Positions 16,554 through 24,915 of a stretch of 32,020 bases of DNA are shown here, piece after piece. Under the pieces are notes generated by a model. The model worked only from the letters and a program-made list of their open reading frames with translations. It made no database searches and was not told the origin of the DNA. The stretch is from Brunnivagina elsteri CCALA 953 (GTDB lineage: Bacteria; Cyanobacteriota; Cyanobacteriia; Cyanobacteriales; Nostocaceae), in assembly GCF_002289455.1 (NCBI RefSeq), contig NZ_NTFS01000021.1, forward strand, positions 1 to 32,020, in the 5' to 3' direction. Numbering within the stretch: position 1 is the first letter of the stretch; the number at the start of each line of letters is the position of its first letter. Both the position numbers and the translations under genes were made by a program.

Positions 16554-16590
16554 TATAAAAAACAGAATTATCTCAAAAAGTCGAACTACC

Positions 16591-17646
16591 TTAGAGAGCG
16601 TTGCCGCGTGGTAGAACTTCTTCAGGGAATACAAATTTTTCGTGAGGCTGGTCTTGAGGAGCCATCCAAGCGCGGATACCCTCGTTCAACAAAATGTTCT
16701 TGGTATAGAATGTTTCAAATTCTGGGTCTTCTGCCGCACGCAATTCTTGCGACACGAAGTCATAAGCTCGCAGGTTCAATGCTAAACCAACAATTCCAAT
16801 TGCGCTCATCCACAACCCAGTGACGGGTACGAAGAGCATGAAGAAATGTAACCAACGTTTGTTGGAGAAAGCAATCCCGAAAATCTGTGACCAGAAACGG
16901 TTTGCAGTCACCATTGAGTAGGTTTCTTCTGCTTGGGTTGGGTCAAAAGCTCTGAAGGTATTTGATGCTTCACTGTCTTCAAACAAGGTGTTTTCGACAG
17001 TTGCACCGTGGATTGCACATAATAGCGCTCCACCGAGTACTCCAGCAACTCCCATCATGTGGAAGGGGTTGAGAGTCCAGTTGTGGAAACCTTGAAGGAA
17101 TAGTAGGAAACGGAAAATTGCGGCGACTCCAAAGCTGGGTGCGAAGAACCAGCTGGATTGACCCAAGGGGTACATTAAGAAGACGCTGACGAATACGGCA
17201 ATTGGTGCGGAGAATGCGATCGCATTGTAAGGACGAATCCCTACAAGACGGGAAACTTCAAATTGACGCAGCATGAAGCCGATCAATCCAAAAGCTCCGT
17301 GTAATGCCACGAATGCCCACAAACCGCCTAATTGGAACCAACGGGTGAGATCACCCTGTGCTTCTGGTCCCCACAATAGCAATAACGAGTGTCCCATTGC
17401 ATCGGCTGGGGTCGATACTGCAACTGTAAGGAAGTTACATCCTTCAAGGTATGAAGATGCTAAACCGTGGGTATACCACGAACTGACGAAGGTTGTCCCG
17501 GTCATCCATCCACCCAATGCTAAGAATGCACAGGGGAATAACAGGATACCTGACCAGCCGACAAAGACGAAGCGATCGCGCTTCAACCAGTCGTCTAGTA
17601 CGTCAAACCACCCACGTTCGGGGGCGCGTCCTACTGCGATGGTCAT
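16591..17646 (-). CDS. psbD: Photosystem II D2 protein (psbD, monocistronic copy)
   Basis: The product is the D2 reaction-centre subunit, 351 residues, which binds P680 chlorophyll, pheophytin, QA and the non-haem iron in the thylakoid membrane. It is D2 and not D1: [20 protein letters not shown] at the N-terminus and [12 protein letters not shown] at the C-terminus. Key residues are present with a one-position offset: His116, TyrD Tyr159, His188 (next to P680), His196 (P680 ligand) and His213 (QA/iron site). The usual cyanobacterial arrangement has psbC overlapping the psbD end. Here no psbC follows and a terminator closes the unit, so this is probably a second, separately regulated copy. 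A GGAG lies ~11 bases before the ATG. The 359-base upstream gap holds no gene and must contain the promoters of psbD and of the divergent UPF0367 gene. Confidence 0.97.
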   Translation of the reverse strand: MTIAVGRAPERGWFDVLDDWLKRDRFVFVGWSGILLFPCAFLALGGWMTGTTFVSSWYTHGLASSYLEGCNFLTVAVSTPADAMGHSLLLLWGPEAQGDLTRWFQLGGLWAFVALHGAFGLIGFMLRQFEVSRLVGIRPYNAIAFSAPIAVFVSVFLMYPLGQSSWFFAPSFGVAAIFRFLLFLQGFHNWTLNPFHMMGVAGVLGGALLCAIHGATVENTLFEDSEASNTFRAFDPTQAEETYSMVTANRFWSQIFGIAFSNKRWLHFFMLFVPVTGLWMSAIGIVGLALNLRAYDFVSQELRAAEDPEFETFYTKNILLNEGIRAWMAPQDQPHEKFVFPEEVLPRGNAL

Positions 17647-18005
17647 GTTAAGTAAATCTCCAAATGTTTCTGAAATAAATAATTGCAGGTATTTTGCCTG
17701 TTTACAGACTGAAAATGAATAATTTTGTCTGCATACAGATATTTAACTGGGTTGTCAATGTTCGTTACATTTTTTTACCCGCTCTCATTATAGTAGGAGT
17801 AAATTACTAATTTTTCTAGGGGTTTTAATTTATTTTGTGACTAAATACTAGTCAGGATGGCAGAAATGCTTACCTGAGAACAGATTGCGAAATGTTAAGA
17901 ATAAATTAAAAAATATTTTTAGCTTCACATATCCTTGGAGTTTTCTCCGTTAATACAGAGCGAGCGCTAGAATGATTGCTGAGAATGAAATTTTATGAAG
18001 ACTAA

Positions 18006-18275
18006 ATGTTCACTATCGATTTAACAGTAAAAAATACCGCTTTCCCGCTTTCGGTACAGCGCAAGACATCTGAAGACGCAGAAGCAATTTACCAACTTGT
18101 GATCACTGCAATGCGATCGGGAACTCCTGATATCATCGAACTCAAGTGTGAAGGAAAAGTTGAGAAAAAAATTGCTGTTCGGGCAAGTGAAATCTCTGGA
18201 ATACAAGTAGGTCAAAGGGAAGGTGCGGCTGCTGCTGGCAGAACTCCTGGCTTTTTTAATGCCACAGTCGAATAG
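18006..18275 (+). CDS. UPF0367 family conserved cyanobacterial protein
   Basis: An 89-residue protein of a family conserved across cyanobacteria but of unknown function. I recognise MFTIDLTVKNTAFPLSVQRK, the central AEAIYQLVITAMRSGTPDII, and KKIAVRASEISGIQV followed by a Gly/Ala-rich tail ending PGFFNATVE. No catalytic motif or membrane segment is seen. It lies 20 bases before the ABC ATPase gene on the same strand, so the two are likely co-transcribed. Confidence 0.85.
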   Translation: MFTIDLTVKNTAFPLSVQRKTSEDAEAIYQLVITAMRSGTPDIIELKCEGKVEKKIAVRASEISGIQVGQREGAAAAGRTPGFFNATVE

Positions 18276-18295
18276 CCAACCCTGTTATTTAAAAT

Positions 18296-18973
18296 ATGGT
18301 GGAAGTTGGTATCGAAGTTAAAGATTTAAATTTTAACTGGTCTACGGGAGACGAAGTTATTAAATCTTGCTCACTCGAAGTGCCCAAGGGTGAATTTTGG
18401 ATGCTTTTGGGCACTAATGGTAGTGGCAAATCAACTTTATTGCGGCTGTTGGCTGGTTTACTAGCACCTCAGTCGGGTGAAATCCGCGTCTTGCAGCCTG
18501 TTGGATTTGTGTTTCAAAACCCCGATCACCAATTGGTTATGCCTACGGTTGGTGCAGATATTGCGTTTGGTTTGGTGGAGGAAAAGCTACCACCACAAGC
18601 GATTCGTACCAGGGTTGAAGAAGCTTTGAGTGCAGTAAATTTGCAATCTCTACTACGAAGACCAATTTATGCTTTGAGTGGTGGGCAAAAACAGCGAGTT
18701 GCGATCGCAGGTGCCCTTGCCCGACGTTGCGAAGTTCTATTATTAGATGAGCCAACTGCATTACTCGATCCCGATAGTCAGTTGGAATTAGTCGTAGGTG
18801 TTCGTAAGTTAGTCAAAAGTCGCGGCATTACTGCTCTTTGGGTGACTCATCGCTTGGATGAGTTGAATTATTGTGATGGGGCTTTTCTACTGGAAAAGGG
18901 TGTTTTAATCGATCGCGGAGATGCTCAACGATTGAAAGAACGCTTGATGCAGCTAGATAATCAACCTTCCTAA
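18296..18973 (+). CDS. Energy-coupling-type ABC transporter ATPase (CbiO/EcfA-like)
   Basis: This is a 225-residue ATP-binding protein. Walker A is GTNGSGKST (~39-47), Q-loop VFQNPDHQLVMPTV is the form characteristic of CbiO/EcfA ATPases, the signature is LSGGQKQRVAIAGAL, Walker B LLLDEPTALLDP, and the H-loop VTHRLDEL. The family energises uptake of metals and vitamins with a transmembrane T component and an S component, none of which is adjacent. Cyanobacteria and plastids keep a stand-alone homologue of this kind. Its substrate cannot be told from sequence; a link to cobalt uptake is tempting given the cobalamin genes but unproven. A good terminator follows. Confidence 0.88.
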   Translation: MVEVGIEVKDLNFNWSTGDEVIKSCSLEVPKGEFWMLLGTNGSGKSTLLRLLAGLLAPQSGEIRVLQPVGFVFQNPDHQLVMPTVGADIAFGLVEEKLPPQAIRTRVEEALSAVNLQSLLRRPIYALSGGQKQRVAIAGALARRCEVLLLDEPTALLDPDSQLELVVGVRKLVKSRGITALWVTHRLDELNYCDGAFLLEKGVLIDRGDAQRLKERLMQLDNQPS

Positions 18974-19021
18974 TTCCAGAATCCAAAATCAAAATTTATT
19001 GATTGGCAAGGTTCCCAGTAG

Positions 19022-19050
19022 GGGCAAACGGTTGTTTGCCCTGATTTTTA
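19022..19050 (+). terminator. Terminator after the ABC ATPase gene
   Basis: GGGCAAAC and GTTTGCCC form an 8-bp perfect stem with a four-base loop, followed by TGATTTTTATT. It lies 48 bases after the ATPase stop. Confidence 0.7.
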
Positions 19051-19114
19051 TTATATTCAAACCTGATTTTATTGTATTCAAACCTGATTCTTATTATATT
19101 CAAACCTGATTTTA
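19040..19114. repeat. Tandem repeat, 21-22-bp unit, ~3.4 copies
   Basis: The units begin at 19040, 19062 and 19083 with CCTGATTYTTATTATATTCA-type sequence, followed by a partial fourth unit at 19105. The repeat lies directly after the terminator stem. The rest of the gap to 19376 shows no credible gene. Confidence 0.8.
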
Positions 19115-19376
19115 TTAAACATCTGCGAAAATTAATGTGTATACGTAGCATTGCTAGCTCTCTACAAGGGTTTCAACTATGTATATTGTATTTAACCCAA
19201 ATTAATATTTGCGCCCAATTAAGGCGCATTTGGCATTTTTATGGCTGCTTCATATCCTCAAATTGCGATCGCTTTTGTATTTTTCTCTTATGTAGCATGG
19301 TGCTACAAGATGTGTTTGGATTACTATTAGACTTATGAATAATTTTGTTAACTCTAGAAAATTGTGATTAATACCC

Positions 19377-19925
19377 ATGTCCCGTTCACCATCACCAGCT
19401 GTCCTTTTTGTGGACGGCTACAATATCATTGGAGCCTGGTCTTGCCTTAAAAAAACTCGCGATACTGCTGGGCTTGAGGCAGCAAGGTACGAATTAGTCG
19501 AATCGATGACTAGTTATAGTGCATTTCAAGGCTATGAAACCAATATAGTGTTTGATGCTCAGTATCAAAACACTTGCGGGAGTAAGGAGGCAATTACAGA
19601 GCTAGTATCGGTATACTATACTGATTTCAATCAGACAGCTGATACTTATATTGAAAAAACCTGCGCCTCTTTCCGGTATCAAGTTGCTCAATCACTAATT
19701 TCACGGGTGATTGTTGCTACATCAGACCGCGCACAGCAGTTGATGGTACAGGGATATGGAGCGGAATGGATGTCTGCACTACAGTTGTGCTATGAAGTGC
19801 AGGCTACTGTCTGTCGGGCAAAGCAGAAGTATAATCCCCGCAAACAATCTAAGGGGCGCTTTTTAGCTCATTCTATTGATGATAAAGCACGTCAACGTCT
19901 GGCGGAATTAAGAATGGGATTGTAA
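19377..19925 (+). CDS. YacP-like NYN-domain ribonuclease
   Basis: This is a 182-residue NYN/PIN-fold protein. The first catalytic Asp is in LFVDGYNIIGAW (~10-21). Further acidic positions lie in NIVFDAQYQ, the TADTYIEK segment and VATSDRAQQ, giving the usual four-acid metal site. Bacillus YacP/Rae1 is a ribosome-associated endoribonuclease, and the cyanobacterial and plastid forms probably act on RNA as well. The C-terminus is basic (QKYNPRKQSKGR). The gene stands alone, preceded by a 260-base gap without features apart from the tandem repeat. Confidence 0.87.
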   Translation: MSRSPSPAVLFVDGYNIIGAWSCLKKTRDTAGLEAARYELVESMTSYSAFQGYETNIVFDAQYQNTCGSKEAITELVSVYYTDFNQTADTYIEKTCASFRYQVAQSLISRVIVATSDRAQQLMVQGYGAEWMSALQLCYEVQATVCRAKQKYNPRKQSKGRFLAHSIDDKARQRLAELRMGL

Positions 19926-20080
19926 TGATTGTAGAAAATAGCACTATTGTGGCTCTCTAGCTATTTAGGGAGTCAACTAAGGTGCGAAAATATCTTTCCA
20001 AATACTTTCAAAAAAAACTTTTCAAAAGTACTTGCCATTTTTTATTTTTACCTCTATTATTATAAAAGTGTGTAACGCAT

Positions 20081-20152
20081 TCCTCAGTAGCTCAGTGGTA
20101 GAGCGATCGGCTGTTAACCGATTGGTCGCAGGTTCGAATCCCGCCTGGGGAG
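20081..20152 (+). tRNA. tRNA-Asn (GUU)
   Basis: This is a 72-base tRNA. Acceptor strands TCCTCAG and CTGGGGA pair with one G-T wobble, with discriminator G. The D arm is GCTCAGTGGTAGAGC, the anticodon stem-loop CGGCTGTTAACCG carries GTT, and the T arm reads CGCAGGTTCGAATCCCGC-like. CCA is not encoded. An open frame runs through the tRNA into the next gene but is not coding here. Confidence 0.97.
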
Positions 20153-20199
20153 TTTTAAAAATAGATATCAGAAATGAACATCTGAATTTTGGGAAAGAA

Positions 20200-21414
20200 A
20201 TGGGTACTGAAAATGAAATTATTAATTCCATTTCACCCTGTTTCCAAAGATTTTGGTTATTGGATAGAAATATCACCTTCCTAAATCATGGTTCCTTTGG
20301 TGCTTGTCCAGGACATGTATTAGAAGTACAAGCAAAATTGCGATCGCAGTTAGAAAATGAACCTTTACGTTTTTTTGGTCGGGAATGGGAACCTTTATTG
20401 GATGCATCGAGAAGCGGGTTAGGGACTTTTTTGGGTGCGGATGAAGAGGATTTGGTGTTTGTTCCCAATGCCACAACTGGAGTCAATGCGGTATTGCGTT
20501 CTTTGAGATTTGCCGCAGATGATGAATTATTGACCACGAACCACGAATATAATGCTTGTCGGAATGCACTTGATTTTGTCGCGAGTCGTTCGGGGGCAAA
20601 AGTCGTAGTCGCAAATATTCCATTTCCGTTGCGATCGCACACTCAAATCATTGAGACAATTTTAGGGAAGGTGACAGCAAAAACCCGATTAGTACTTCTC
20701 GATCATATCACAAGTCAAACAGGGTTAATATTTCCAATTCAGCAGCTATGTCGGGAATTGCAGCAGCGCAACATCAATGTATTGGTGGATGCTGCCCATG
20801 CTCCGGGAATGATACCTGTGAATTTACGAGAAATTGACCCAACTTATTATACCGGGAATTGTCATAAATGGCTTTGCGCTCCCAAAGGTGCAGCATTTTT
20901 GTATGTGAAGCGGGAAAAACAACCAGAAATTCGTCCTTTGACAATTAGTCATGGTGCAAACTCAAAATTGACCCACAAAAGCCGCTTTCAGTTGGAATTT
21001 GACTGGATGGGAACCGATGATCCGACAGCATATATGTGTGTTTCCGAAGCGATTGAGTTTATGGGTTCGTTGGTTTCTGATGGATGGGATGGGTTGATGC
21101 AGAGGAATCATGAATTAGTTGTGCAGGGAAGGGAAATTATTTGCTCTGCTTTGGATATTTTACCCCCATGTTCTGAGGAAATGATTGGTTCGATGGCTAC
21201 GATACCTTTACCGAAAGTGTTCGACAAGTATACCCACATGTCGCTGCACGATCGCTTATTTGATGAATTTGGGATTGAGGTACAGATAGTTCCTTGGGAA
21301 ATAGAACCAAAGTTATTAATTAGAATTTCGGCACAGATTTACAATACATTGGAGCAATATGAGTATTTGGGGAAAGTTCTGCGGGAATTAGCTTTTATAC
21401 TGCAAACGGCTTAA
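20200..21414 (+). CDS. Class V aminotransferase-fold PLP enzyme (isopenicillin-N-epimerase-like)
   Basis: This is a 404-residue fold-type I PLP enzyme. It opens with FLNHGSFGACP (the typical N-terminal substrate loop), then NATTGVNAVLRSL (phosphate cup), DHITSQTGLIFPI and VLVDAAHAPGM (the Asp that contacts the pyridine N). The Schiff-base Lys is in YYTGNCHKWLCAPKGAAFLY. The family includes cysteine desulfurases and isopenicillin N epimerase-like racemases; the exact reaction is unknown. The frame is open back to 20032, but that stretch crosses the tRNA, so ATG 20200 with nearby GGGAAAG is the start. It is downstream of tRNA-Asn on the same strand. Confidence 0.88.
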   Translation: MGTENEIINSISPCFQRFWLLDRNITFLNHGSFGACPGHVLEVQAKLRSQLENEPLRFFGREWEPLLDASRSGLGTFLGADEEDLVFVPNATTGVNAVLRSLRFAADDELLTTNHEYNACRNALDFVASRSGAKVVVANIPFPLRSHTQIIETILGKVTAKTRLVLLDHITSQTGLIFPIQQLCRELQQRNINVLVDAAHAPGMIPVNLREIDPTYYTGNCHKWLCAPKGAAFLYVKREKQPEIRPLTISHGANSKLTHKSRFQLEFDWMGTDDPTAYMCVSEAIEFMGSLVSDGWDGLMQRNHELVVQGREIICSALDILPPCSEEMIGSMATIPLPKVFDKYTHMSLHDRLFDEFGIEVQIVPWEIEPKLLIRISAQIYNTLEQYEYLGKVLRELAFILQTA

Positions 21415-21443
21415 AATTTGACTAATATAGAACCCCTCTCCAA

Positions 21444-21468
21444 CCTCTCCCCTTACTAAGGGGAGAGG
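21444..21468. repeat. CCTCTCCCCTTA/TAAGGGGAGAGG hairpin
   Basis: This is a 12-bp perfect inverted repeat around one central base between two convergent genes, related to the repeat at 12450-12470. It may terminate either gene. Confidence 0.6.
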
Positions 21469-21508
21469 CTTAATAAATACTAGGTTTGGCAGATAAAAAG
21501 TATAATCC

Positions 21509-22756
21509 TTAACCGTTTTGAGTATAGTTAGGAAACTGGGAATTTTTAATTACTACCCATTGAGTTACAGGTGCGATCGCTCTCCAACCCGAAAATTTAC
21601 CAATCGGTTCTGCCCGTTGAATTGCTATCCTAATTAATTCTCCCCCAATTTGGTCACGCCATGCAAACAATTTTTGCTCACCTTCAATAGTTACTACATT
21701 AGCAACCAAACGTCCCCCAATTGGTAATATATCCCAACAAATATCAAATAATCCCTCAGATGTAACTCCACCTCCAATAAAGATAGCATTGGGTTGGTGT
21801 AAATCTTTCAGTGCTGCGGGGGATGTACCATTAATTATTTGTAAATTTGGTGTACCCAAAGCAGTTGCATTGTTGGCTATGTATTGTAATCTGGAAGCAC
21901 TTTGTTCAATTGCGATCGCACGACATCGGGAATGACTTCGCATCCATTCAATCGAGATGGAACCACAACCAGCACCAATATCCCAGAGTAATTCCCCTGG
22001 TTTGGGAGCTAAGGTAGATAGGGTTACTGCTCGCACTTCCCGTTTAGTTAACTGTCCATCATGGTGGTAAGCATTATCTGGTAAACCTGGTAATCTGGAG
22101 AAACCAGTCATCCCAGGATCGGGAATACAATCAACTGCGATCGCATTTAAATCTGCTATCTCCATATCTTCCCATGTTGCTGCAATCCCCTTAATCAACC
22201 TTTCCTGAATTCCTCCCATTCGTTCGAGAACAGTAATTTTACTACCACCAAATCCCCTTTTTGTCAAGATATCGGCAACCATTTTAGGTGTGTTTTTTCC
22301 CTCACTGAGAATCAATAATTTCGCTCCCCGATAAATGTAAGATTGGAGTAGGGCAGGAGAACGACCGCATAAACTCAAGGTTTCAACCTCAGTCAGTGAC
22401 CATCCGAGACGGGCACAAATGAGACTAAATGTAGATGGTGCGGGGATTATAGTTATTTCTGAGATATCAATATGTCGTAGAATAGTATTACCAATGCCGT
22501 AACACATCGGGTTCCCACTAGCGAGAACGCAAATAGATTTACCTTGATGTTGGAGAATTTCTGTAATAGAAGTATCGATGGGAGATTTCCAGGTGAGTTT
22601 TTCCCGTAAATCATCCTTTCGGAGCATGGACAGATGACGTGAACCTCCCACGATAATTTCTGCATGATTAATTAGAGAAAGGGCAATATTATTTAACCCC
22701 TCTAATCCATCTTCACCAATACCGACAATAGACAGCCATTTTTTTACCATACCCAT
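21509..22756 (-). CDS. cobL: Precorrin-6Y C5,15-methyltransferase (decarboxylating), CbiE-CbiT fusion
   Basis: This is a 415-residue bifunctional enzyme that methylates C5 and C15 and decarboxylates the C12 acetate. Residues ~6-210 are the CbiE tetrapyrrole methylase (LSIVGIGEDGLEGL, VLASGNPMCYGIG, IIPAPSTFSLICARLGWSL). Residues ~225-400 are CbiT, a class I SAM methyltransferase with GELLWDIGAGCGSISIEWMR and later NAIFIGGGVTSEG. This is the normal cyanobacterial fusion. ATG 22756 or 22750 could be the start; neither has a clear ribosome binding site. It is divergent from the riboswitch-led cobG unit, with ~560 bases between them. Confidence 0.94.
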   Translation of the reverse strand: MGMVKKWLSIVGIGEDGLEGLNNIALSLINHAEIIVGGSRHLSMLRKDDLREKLTWKSPIDTSITEILQHQGKSICVLASGNPMCYGIGNTILRHIDISEITIIPAPSTFSLICARLGWSLTEVETLSLCGRSPALLQSYIYRGAKLLILSEGKNTPKMVADILTKRGFGGSKITVLERMGGIQERLIKGIAATWEDMEIADLNAIAVDCIPDPGMTGFSRLPGLPDNAYHHDGQLTKREVRAVTLSTLAPKPGELLWDIGAGCGSISIEWMRSHSRCRAIAIEQSASRLQYIANNATALGTPNLQIINGTSPAALKDLHQPNAIFIGGGVTSEGLFDICWDILPIGGRLVANVVTIEGEQKLFAWRDQIGGELIRIAIQRAEPIGKFSGWRAIAPVTQWVVIKNSQFPNYTQNG

Positions 22757-22834
22757 TTTTTTCGCATCTCTACACCACGGTTCAAACCCCAGATTTTATT
22801 CTACCTTCGGGAACGTTCCGAGTTTTCTTTGAGC

Positions 22835-22882
22835 CAGGGAATAAATTCCCTGTCTAAGAGCAAAAGTCCTCTGAAGAGGACT
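22835..22882. repeat. Double hairpin repeat
   Basis: CAGGGAAT/ATTCCCTG (22835-22852) and AGTCCTCT/AGAGGACT (22865-22882) are two perfect 8-bp stems, each with a two-base spacer, placed 12 bases apart. I recall this double-hairpin text as a dispersed cyanobacterial repeat. Confidence 0.6.
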
Positions 22883-22930
22883 GATAATAAAGAGTAAAAG
22901 AATTGAAGTGTTAATTTTACTAGATTTTAT

Positions 22931-23125
22931 TGTAGGTTGGGTGGAGGTGCATGAGAAATATTTGTAGCGAATTGATAAATCTATATTTGCGCCGTAACCC
23001 AACATTTTATTTAATAATTTAATATTTGAAGAGTTAACTTTAAGTGTTGAGTTATGTATTTAGTTATTTAAATAATTTCTTTTTTTCTCATATCATGTGT
23101 TGGGTTACGCAAAGCCTCCACCACA
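22931..23125. repeat. Long imperfect inverted repeat (GGTGGAGG...AACCCAACA)
   Basis: The left part carries GGTGGAGGTGC and, ~50 bases on, GCGCCGTAACCCAACA. The right part at ~23097-23123 reads as the reverse complement of these two pieces joined together (TGTTGGGTTACGC plus GCCTCCACC). This resembles a degenerate MITE with an insertion in one arm. No gene is seen between 22757 and 23190. Confidence 0.5.
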
Positions 23126-23189
23126 ACAAAGCAGGAGATTGCGAATTGCGATAAGCGAATTGCGAATTGTTTTGACCCCCTTCTCATGC

Positions 23190-23290
23190 TAAATTACTAA
23201 AGCTTAGATTTGGGAAAGTCCGGTGAGATTCCGGTACTGTGCCGCAGCTGTAATGGGATAACCCAAGTCAGAATGCCAATTCTCTGTAAT
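23190..23290 (+). promoter_or_regulatory. Cobalamin riboswitch upstream of cobG-cobH-cobI
   Basis: Signature pieces in order are GGGAA, CCGGTGAGATTCCGG (P4-type hairpin), ACTGTGCCGCAGCTGTAATGGG (conserved core), ACCCAAGTCAGAATGCC (closing B12-box side). Below it ACTCC (23307-23311) can pair with GGAGT (23329-23333), which overlaps the GGAAGGAG Shine-Dalgarno of cobG. Cobalamin binding would then block cobG translation. The aptamer identification is firm from sequence; the mechanism is inferred. Exact ends are approximate. Confidence 0.93.
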
Positions 23291-23340
23291 CAATAAATAT
23301 TTATCTACTCCCTGCGTTGCACGGGGAAGGAGTTTCTACT

Positions 23341-24792
23341 GTGGTTCCTGAAGTTGCTACATGTCCTGGTTTATTTTACGCTACACCCGCTCAAGATGGG
23401 ATATTATCTCGGATTAGAATCCCAGGTGGAATTCTCGATCGCAAACAATGTGATGTTATAGCAGATATTGCCGAGCAGTTTGGTGGTGGTTATGTTGATG
23501 TGACGAATCGAGCTAACCTACAAATACGCGAGATTAATACGGGAATAAATCCCCAAGTTTTACAGCTTTTACAAAATGTCGGTTTGGGTTCTCCCAATTC
23601 CAGGGTAGACCATATTCGCAATATTATGACCAGTCCCACTGCTGGTATCGATCGACAAGAATTAATTGATACTCGTCCATTTGTGAAAGCTTGGGATAAC
23701 TACATTGCCACAAATCCCCACTTGGGAGAACTATCGGCAAAATTTAGCGTTTGTTTTGATGGTAGAGGGAAAATTAGAGTATGCGATCGCCCCAATGATA
23801 TCGCGTTTGTTGCGACCCTAATTAAGGATTCTGTTTACTTCCGTCTACATTTGAGTGTGGGGGAAAAGGGAGAAACACCGATTGATGTGCGAGTTTTGGT
23901 ACAACCAGAGGAATGTTTGCCAGTTTTGGCAGCTTTGGCAGATGTTTATTTACAAAATAGTAATATTAAGAGCGATCGCAAGCCACGTTTACGGGAAATA
24001 ATTAAAATTCTCGGAATCGATGGATATTTACAGGAAGTTGAATCTCTTATCTCCACTGGTTTATTTCGTTCCCATGTAGAACATGAGACTCTCGGAGAAA
24101 AATATCAACACATTGGAATTCATCCCCAACGTCAACCTAATTTATTTTATATCGGTGTTGTACTTCCTCTTGGTCGTCTGCAAACAGAACAATTACGAAG
24201 ATTAGCAGCTTTAGCAACACAGTGCGGAAGCGGTACAATTAGGCTGACACCTTGGCAAAACCTCTTGATAACCGATATTCCCAATCAACTACTTCCAGAG
24301 GTTGAAGATGAAATTGCCCAACTAGGATTAGATTATTCTCCCAGCAACATCAAAAGTGCAATGGTTGCTTGTTCCGGAATCAAAGGTTGTAAATCTGCCG
24401 CTACAGACACCAAAACCCATGCACTATCCCTAGTAAAGCATTTTAACAAAAAGCATAATATCCACGTACCCATCAATATCCACTTTACCGGATGCGAAAA
24501 ATCCTGCGCCCAACATGGTAAAAGCGATATTACTTTACTCGGTGTAAAGATTGTCTCAGAAAATAGAACTAGTGAAGCCTATCAGATTTATGTTGGAGAT
24601 GGAGAAGAAAAATTTGGTCGAGAACTTTACCAAAATGTAACTATCACTCAACTTCCCCAGATTTTAGAGCAAATTTTAAAAATGTATCAAATACATCGTC
24701 AAAATAATCACGAATCCTTAGGAGAATTTGCCAATCGATATGCGATCGCTGAACTAAAACAGTTATTCAGTTGCGTTAAAGAGCAAAACTAA
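23341..24792 (+). CDS. cobG: Precorrin-3B synthase-like CobG (sirohaem/4Fe-4S nitrite-sulfite reductase family)
   Basis: This is a 483-residue protein of the nitrite/sulfite reductase fold that, as CobG, hydroxylates precorrin-3A with O2. Two ferredoxin-like half domains and the 4Fe-4S cysteines are visible: ACSGIKGC (C-x5-C) and GCEKSC (C-x3-C). Early motifs are CPGLFYATPAQDGILSRIR and DVTNRANLQIR. The frame opens at TTG 23317, but GTG 23341 has GGAAGGAG eight bases upstream and sits next to the conserved N-terminus, so I chose it. It is the first gene of the riboswitch-controlled unit. The co-occurrence with CbiG makes its exact reaction here worth testing. Confidence 0.92.
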   Translation: MVPEVATCPGLFYATPAQDGILSRIRIPGGILDRKQCDVIADIAEQFGGGYVDVTNRANLQIREINTGINPQVLQLLQNVGLGSPNSRVDHIRNIMTSPTAGIDRQELIDTRPFVKAWDNYIATNPHLGELSAKFSVCFDGRGKIRVCDRPNDIAFVATLIKDSVYFRLHLSVGEKGETPIDVRVLVQPEECLPVLAALADVYLQNSNIKSDRKPRLREIIKILGIDGYLQEVESLISTGLFRSHVEHETLGEKYQHIGIHPQRQPNLFYIGVVLPLGRLQTEQLRRLAALATQCGSGTIRLTPWQNLLITDIPNQLLPEVEDEIAQLGLDYSPSNIKSAMVACSGIKGCKSAATDTKTHALSLVKHFNKKHNIHVPINIHFTGCEKSCAQHGKSDITLLGVKIVSENRTSEAYQIYVGDGEEKFGRELYQNVTITQLPQILEQILKMYQIHRQNNHESLGEFANRYAIAELKQLFSCVKEQN

Positions 24793-24829
24793 TCTGATTT
24801 TTAGCCTGTCATTTTCATTTCACTCTCCT

Positions 24830-24895
24830 CCGCGTAACCCCGCGCTTACCTCCGCGTTTAAAAGCTAAACTTAAAGGCAACTTTTAATATATCTC
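24830..24895. repeat. Dispersed repeat between cobG and cobH
   Basis: CCTCCGCGTTTAAAAGC with related CCGCG pieces matches the repeat at 4640-4800. It fills most of the 123-base cobG-cobH spacer. Confidence 0.55.
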
Positions 24896-24915
24896 AAATT
24901 TCAACCCAAAATCAC

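Noticed and set aside
16591-17646. psbA (D1)
   Set aside because: The N-terminal and C-terminal sequences are those of D2.
19072-19338. 88-codon frame over the tandem repeat
   Set aside because: Repeat-derived start and no family signature; composition looks noncoding.
20032-20199. N-terminal extension of the PLP enzyme through the tRNA gene
   Set aside because: The open frame crosses a complete tRNA-Asn; conserved protein sequence begins after 20200.
22796-23005. 69-codon minus-strand frame upstream of cobL
   Set aside because: It spans the double hairpin and inverted repeat and has no protein similarity that I recognise.
23317-23340. TTG start of cobG
   Set aside because: GTG 23341 has a strong Shine-Dalgarno at the right distance, and the TTG lies inside the riboswitch expression platform.
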